Shown here in pieces: positions 58,075 through 64,000 of a stretch of DNA of 64,000 nucleotides. Origin of the DNA: Allodiplogaster sudhausi (taxonomy: Eukaryota > Nematoda > Chromadorea > Rhabditida > Diplogasteridae). The stretch is taken from positions 4,332,001 to 4,396,000 of the forward strand of contig CALZFC010000006.1 in NCBI GenBank assembly GCA_945643635.1, given 5' to 3'. The position numbers were made by a program, and so were the translations under genes. How positions within the stretch are numbered: position 1 is the first letter of the stretch; each line of letters opens with the position of its first letter. Below the pieces are notes generated by a model. It made no database searches, was not told where the DNA came from, and saw only the letters and a program-made list of their open reading frames with translations.

Positions 58075-59968
58075 TATGAATTGTACAGTGATCGCCGTCC
58101 ATTAAGAATAAGAGATTATCAGCACCAAACTACCAATCAGAGCATTTGTAACTCAAAACTAATATAATGCACTTCGCCTCATCAAAACAACCTGTCTCAA
58201 TTGTGTAAAGTAATCATCGATTTATAGGCCTCTTAAAGGGATCGAAATTATTAGAAATAAAATAAACGTTTCTCACGCCTTTGGGAATATAATATGTATA
58301 AAATGATTTTCCTTCGCTTATAAATTATATATATATATATATATATAAACATTTATATATATATATAAATATGTATTTATATAGTTACAAATATAAATTT
58401 GCCTGTTCAAATTTATCTGCATTTATCAATTGCAATCATGTATCTCTTGCTAACTCATCTCAAACCGTCTTCATCCGCATAGATTTGTTGTGACGGATTC
58501 AACTTCATTCCATCACGCCCGTCATGCGGGAACTAATCTAATTGTCAAAACGGCGCATCCGCTTCGCGCCCATTAGTAACTATGGGACAGGTGGTTTTTG
58601 GTGAGGTGAACAACATTATAATACTTTTAGTTTCAGATCCTTTGGTTGTCAGTCGTTGGATGTTTCGTATATACATGTTTTTTTTCGTACATCTAAACCT
58701 TTGGCTCAATTTTTACAGCCAATTAATTTATTTAGAATATCTTTTGAAAATAAGGTTGCTGCTTTCATGGGAACACCCATGGCAATCCTAAGAAAGAGGA
58801 CATCTTTGAAATAGTAATTTAAAAAAAAAAAGGAAAACGTACTCACATCTTGAGATCAATAGAGACGATCAAGGACCTTTTTTGACAATTCGAGAAGCAG
58901 ATACATATACATATGACGCGATTTTTCAAAAAACGTTTCAAAATGCCAGGGGACCCGGCCAAAATCGACCAGCTTGGATTTTGTACAAAAGTTCTTTATA
59001 GGTGTTTTCTGGTATGAGGAATCGATTGGAAGTGGTCTAGTCATCAGAAAATGTCTCTTTCGTCCGCTATGAGGGCTTGAATTATTAGGCTCGCCGCGCA
59101 AGGAGGCAAGTTGGATGCACGTCTGAGGTCACTGCGCCGCACGTTTTTGAGATATTGAAATGAAAATATGCATCTTAATGGCCAAGATATTGATCTAAGC
59201 AACTAAAAAATAAAAACTTGAAAATATTTAATTTTCAATTTTTTATAGAATTTAAGGGAGCACAGAAAACGTGTTTCTCATTTTCTACCAACCAAACCTA
59301 TACAGCTGTATAGAGCTTGAAAAGAGCTTTTGAATGGACTATTGGGTTTAGAAAACTTAGGATGCGCTGAAGTTTTCTGATCAATTATCTCGGAGCGGCA
59401 ATACAAAACAGCACTTCATAATCGTTTTCGCACATCTAAACATACACTATAAGGAAGAGCGTGAAATTTGCTACAAGCGGAACCTCTTTCAATCACCTTT
59501 CAAGTCTACAATGTTTTGTTATAAGCTATAAATGTTAGGCCGATAGTGAAATTTGCATTGCGCACAATAATCCATTTTTTAGTTTATTCGAATTAGAATA
59601 TTCCAATTATTTTTTTAGCGCCTTTCCATGAAGAATTGTTCTCAGCAGATGCCTTAGTCTTTTGATTTATAACAAAATATCGTAGATTCGTAATTTTATT
59701 GTAAGGGGTTCAGCTTGAAGCAAATTTCACGTTCTTTCTTGTGGCGTATGTTTCGGCATACAAAAATGATTCTGCCGTGCTATTAATCTAGGCAAAAGTG
59801 GTGCCAGTTTCATAAAAAGTTCATGAACATTTCAGAAAAAGTTGCTTTAAGTTTCGGAGTAAAGATGACACAACTTTTCTTTCTTTTTTAACAAGCGAAT
59901 TTTATGAACAGTTACTTTAATGTTTTTTAAATGTATTTACTGTATGCTGAATTGCCATTTTTGGTTAT
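58075..59968. other. Intergenic with TA microsatellite and foldback relic
   Basis: TA dinucleotide tract at about 58326-58378. The section at about 59440-59770 matches the central palindrome of the foldback family (GAGCGTGAAATTTGCTAC and its inverse, TTCGAATTAGAATATTCCA) but lacks element ends. No exon supported. Confidence 0.6.
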
Positions 59969-60239
59969 TTGAGAACAATGAACAACTTATTGATGCCAAT
60001 TCGGCATCGACAGCCGAATCTTCCCTATGTTCGCCAGCAGCCGCTGCTTTTCTTCTCCCCGAATGATAGGCTTCTGCATCTTCGCTTCCGAATGACACCT
60101 GCGCGAGTCAGAGAACTGGTACAACAGCTTACCACAGCGTTGAATCATTACAGTCTCGGCGACTGGGCCATCACTCCAACCAACCAGGCACGAGCAAAAC
60201 ATTTTCTAGGGAATTCGCGAATCTGATGGAGAGAGAGGG

Positions 60240-60276
<37 letters not shown>

Positions 60277-60312
60277 AGAGAGAGTAGAGAGTGGACAGAG
60301 AGAGACAGGGAG

Positions 60313-60360
<48 letters not shown>

Positions 60361-61370
60361 TGAAGATCAACACTCTACAAGGTTCTTATCATGTTGCGGA
60401 CACTCTTCACGAACGCACATAGTCGGTAATAGCCGACTTATTTGGATGCTGCCAGTCCACGGTAGCAAATATTCTGGACCGCACAATAGAAGGGATGCAG
60501 ACACTCTGGGAGACGCACGTCCGCTTCCCACTCACAAGTCCCCGGTACTGCGCGGGGGCTGCATCGGCTTTTGCAAGGTGTTCTCGTTTTGGAAGTAAGT
60601 CATTAAGAGAACAGAAATTTATTCCGTTAACAAAAAAATTAATTAACCAATTGTGAAAACAACCAATTAACAAACTAGTAATAACAACAGTTGGATAACA
60701 AGAGAAGCTTTCCATACAAGACTACAATACCCATCGAATGACTACCGTATCGCAAGCAACATTATATTCAGTTAATACAAACATTATAGATGTGATTATA
60801 CGGAACGACGGAACACTCATTCTTCTCATGGCCCCTCAAGATAACCCGTGGCAGTATCGTACCCGAAAAGGATGGACGGCTATAAATGTGCTACTGGTCT
60901 GTGACGCAGTTGGAAGGATCACCTACTGTAATGCACGATTCCCTGGATCCTGCCACGACGCGTACATCTTCAGACAGTCTGTGCTAGCTGACGCTCTGGC
61001 ACAAGGGTACATTCCACCCGGCTATGTTGTTTTGGGTGATTCCGGTTTTGCTTGTAATGAATTTGTGGTGACCCCGTATAGAAACCCTCAAAACCAAGCC
61101 GAGAAGGACTTCAACAGAGAGCACCGACATACCCGAGTTCTGGTGGAACAGGCCATAGGAATGCTCAAGCGACGTTTTGGCTGTCTCCGCGGACAACTTC
61201 GGGTACAGCCACAGGAAGCGGTTAAGTACATAATGACATGCGTCATACTACACAACTACATCATCACGAACATAACAGGAGGATACCCAATCCCTGCTCC
61301 CCGCATTGCCAGGATGGCCCATCCCCCCCTTGGTGTGGACCCTCGAATTTATATGACTAATAATCTGTGA
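59969..61370 (+). CDS. PIF/Harbinger-type DDE transposase (HARBI1-like)
   Basis: Three blocks: 59969-60226 (MRTMNNLLMPIRHRQPN ... RFRMTPARVRELVQQL), 60423-60594 (SVIADLFGCCQSTVANILDR) and 60721-61370. Blocks 2 and 3 join in phase across a 126-bp intron. Block 3 shows the DDE_Tnp_4 fold: first Asp in IRNDGTLILLMAP, RKGWTAINVLLVCDAVGRI, RFPGSCHDAYIFRQS, second Asp in VLGDSGFACNEFV, and the catalytic Glu in HTRVLVEQAIGMLKRRFG, followed by VILHNYI. All three acidic residues are present. Harbinger elements cut and paste at three-base sites, often with help from a separate Myb-like protein, and such a gene lies convergent at 61958. Block 1 has no GT donor before the GA microsatellite (60229-60355), so the microsatellite has probably damaged that junction. 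AATAAA at 61405. Confidence 0.9.
60229..60357. repeat. GA microsatellite in the Harbinger gene
   Basis: GA-rich run between coding blocks 1 and 2 of the transposase gene. It lies where a donor site would be expected. Confidence 0.9.
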
Positions 61371-61957
61371 GACTTGTTAAATATCGTTACTATGCCATGT
61401 TAGAAATAAAGCAGTGTACATCTCGCAAAAGTTCGGTTCGCCAACTAATTATGAGTACGATACATCCTAGGGTAAGGCACAATTGATAAGGCACAGCCAG
61501 CTATGGTAACTATACTATGTTAACTAAACTCTTCAATAGAAACTGTAAGCTATTTCCATAAATGGAACTGAACAGCTTGGACAAGTTGCTATGAGCAAAA
61601 ATTTAGAAATGCTATGCAATTATTATAAGATAAATATACTCTTGTATATCCTTTAAGTAAACTAAGCATTAACTTTCTAAACCTCTATTCCTAACAGCTA
61701 CATTAGAGATGATCGTCTCGACTCTGAGACAGATTAAGTTCCAACAACGTCAACGAAGGAGCCCGCGTCGTCTTCATCTTGTTCGCGCCCGATCACTTTT
61801 ACTTCATGATTGAAGTGTGCCTACGATGTTTGGCCACAGTTATTTTACGATTGCAACTTAATTTAAAAAAAAAGCAAACTTAAATCAGGAAGAAAAAGGA
61901 AATAAAATAAATGAAATGGAAGCGCAACCGTATTATTCTGTGTCGAGTGATTATTAT
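61371..61957. other. Convergent intergenic region
   Basis: Separates the transposase stop and the stop of the Myb/SANT-like gene. AT-rich, with the polyadenylation signal at 61405 and no other feature seen. Confidence 0.5.
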
Positions 61958-64000
61958 TCACAGCACCGTGTGATATCTCAGCGGTGGAAGACTGGAAAAG
62001 GACATTAAAACTGTTATATATAGAATATCACGAATAAAACGAAGGAAACTATTAACATCAGAACTAACAGAGTTGCCCAACTGGTTGGTCAATGCTCCTG
62101 CGATTGACTGCATGGTCTGGATGAAGAACTCGCGTTCCATGCGCAGCGACTGCAAAACAAGCGACCAAATCAGCACGAATAAACAGCATAGCAAGTAAAG
62201 TAAGTCAGAAAGCAAAAGTTTAAGGAATTTAAAGGAAAAGCATGCTAACCTCCTTAAACTCGGTATTCATATCCATGATGGCCGACGAATTCTTGCGCAG
62301 CAACGTCATCGCTTCTTTCGCCAACTCCCGAGTTGCGTCAGCGGCTCGACGCGTAGCCTAGATCAATACGCTGTGGGTGGTAGAAGCGCAGTTTTGCTTT
62401 TGATGCAACTCAAGATACGGTACATTTGGGCATCTGCCCATCGATTTCTTGCATAAAAGAATGACAAGAAGACAACTATTCTACGAAGATGAATCACACA
62501 CCTCAAGCATCTCGATTGTCTTCGTGCGCACCGCCCGCTCGGAAGTGTCAGACTTCTTGGCGAGTGCGGCATCCGTATTCATCGGTTCGACGAACTCTTC
62601 ATCCTGAAAATTTTTAGCAAACGCATAATAAAACCTTATTTTTAACCTAATTTTGGTGGGGAATATTGGCTTAAAAGAAAGCAAATGCATGGTGCATACC
62701 AGAAAGTTGGGGCGCCGCTCAGGTCGAGGAAACAATTTGTTTCCTGGGTTGTTTGGTCGGGGCCGATCCTGGTTACACTCCTAAACAAAATAAGGATGTT
62801 ATCATTAACTCAGGTTTAGCCAATGTCCTAGATACTTGAACAGCACTTTTTCCGCCTTAATACCTCAAATATTCCGCCGCCGCCCAGTTGGCGCCGCCCG
62901 CGCGGATTGCTTAGCGCGTGTGCGGAGAAGTCGAATCTTCGCCGCGGTTCCGGCCAGCTCGCATCCCTCTCTCCAGTCATTTCAATATTCTAAATGAAAG
63001 TTTTTGTTAAGCCGAAAAAAGCATTGTGATGTTAATGCGTTAATGCGTAAAAAAACAATTTCTCAACCCCAATACCTCAACTCCGGCGAAACCCACCTGG
63101 CGCCCTTCGCGCCACGTGCTTGAAACGCGCCTGGAGGATTCGAATTCGCTCCTCTTCACCACTTCAACCACTTTATCCTGAATGAAAGCCTTTTAAAAAC
63201 CGATAAAGTATTATGATATGAATTCATACCCAAAGTACTTCGACAGATGATAAATGGAAACATTTCTAGAATTACATCCAAACAAAACGTGTCACTGGTA
63301 GCATGGAAAGCCTTCAATTGGGAGGAATAATTGGTAAGAATAATAAAACTTGAAAAAGCAAGCACCTTCTTCCTGCTTTTCATTGGAATGGCGCAGTCAT
63401 CACTGTTGTCCTCTTCAATGGGAAGTCGTTTCCGCGTTTCGTTCTTAAATTTGAACATAAACCACAAGCAAAATAGGCTTTCTAAAATGCAGTAGAATGA
63501 GATAAAACTATTCGGAACATCATCATCTATTGGAAAGTAAAAAGTGCAAGATCCACAACCTGTGAATGGAGTGGGACTGCAGATTCGCCGCGGTCGCTAA
63601 TCCCGCAGAATGCCGCGGTTCTCCTGTAGCGGCCAAGCATATCCTTCTCCGCCGGAACGAAATCTTCGTATCTCTCGTTCAGGGAATCTTCTAGTTCCTG
63701 ATCGATTCCTCCGCCCGTTTCATTCCGATAACTGAACGATGCAACAATCACACGAGTATTTTTAAGTAACAAACAACCAATAATACCGGCTCTCGTCCGA
63801 AGAGTACTGCTTCATAGCTGCCAGAGAATCTCGCAGGATTCTCTGGCAGCGCTTCGCCGTTATCTCTTCGTTGTTCAAATGCAGCCGGACGCGCTTGACG
63901 ACAGTATCCCATGCATTATCACGGGATGCATTTGCGTTCGCCTTCCTTCCGCTGTTTCCCTCTATCAGGTATTCGCTAAAGTCTCCGATCTCTTTGAGAA
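61958..64000 (-). CDS. Myb/SANT-like (zeste-type) DNA-binding protein, partial
   Basis: Minus-strand exons run in from the right window edge: 64000-63787 (partial), 63731-63560, then exons at about 63440, 63170, 62990, 62780, 62600, 62355 and 62250, and a last exon at about 62150-61958. The first visible exon reads EYLIEGNSGRKANANASRDN followed by AWDTVVKRVRLHLNNEEITA and AKRCQRILRDSLAAMKQY, which matches the Myb/SANT-like domain of zeste-type regulators (aromatic residue, then basic helix). Middle exons are charged and disordered (KRLPIEEDNSDDCAIPMKSR; GRRQLGGGGIFE). The C-terminal exons (RRAADATRELAKEAMTLLRK; SLRMEREFFIQTMQSIAGAL) form a coiled-coil-like helix, common in such proteins. Function could be host gene regulation or the accessory DNA-binding protein of the adjacent Harbinger element. 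The start lies outside the window. Confidence 0.72.

Noticed and set aside
1..64000. tRNA or rRNA genes
   Set aside because: No cloverleaf with conserved A and B box sequences or rRNA-like block was noticed by eye; a tRNAscan-SE run would be decisive.

Overview
This is an AT-rich animal nuclear sequence, most likely from a nematode. Genes are split into many small exons by mostly short GT-AG introns. Three loci encode seven-transmembrane receptors that look like nematode Str/Srh-type chemoreceptors. CT/GA microsatellites lie in many introns and between genes. The species call is an inference. I saw no bacterial operons, CRISPR arrays, rRNA or clear tRNA genes. Exon models were built by hand from reading frames, splice dinucleotides and intron phase, so ends are predictions.

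Layout. 1-5 kb: decayed LINE, microsatellites and dispersed repeats. 5.2-5.5 kb: unassigned exon pair. 6-11.2 kb: a 370-bp inverted-repeat element, a 1.68-kb TTAA-flanked foldback element and a diverged duplication. 12.3-15.4 kb: a 117-residue secreted protein gene (+) and a truncated PP1-type phosphatase (-). 16.3-18.2 kb: a 1.95-kb palindrome around a second foldback element. 18.9-23.4 kb: a 14-exon gene for a secreted D-amino-acid/D-aspartate oxidase with a cysteine-rich N-terminal extension. 23.5-25.3 kb: repeats, including a partial copy of the 31-kb gene. 25.7-29.1 kb: a 12-exon kelch-type propeller gene. 30.1-30.9 kb: LINE 3' end. 31.3-32.6 kb: GC-rich, nearly intronless gene of unknown function. 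35.8-43.2 kb: three chemoreceptor genes, two of them inverted paralogues (one frame-broken, one 5'-truncated), and a third with a 333-bp MITE inside an exon. 46.8-54.6 kb: a 7,768-bp TTAA-flanked element with about 1-kb terminal inverted repeats, carrying an 11-exon gene with transposase-like D/D/E motifs and a C2H2 finger, plus a fragment of an EGF/transmembrane gene. 56.2-58.1 kb: LINE with a long reading frame. 60-61.4 kb: PIF/Harbinger-type transposase. 62-64 kb: convergent Myb/SANT (zeste-like) gene running off the window.

The most unusual feature is the 7.8-kb element. Its GAGAGC ends and TTAA target site are shared with the foldback elements, so it may be the autonomous member of a large TTAA family. 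Other points of interest are the oxidase fusion, the receptor exon split by a MITE, and the Harbinger plus Myb-like pair.
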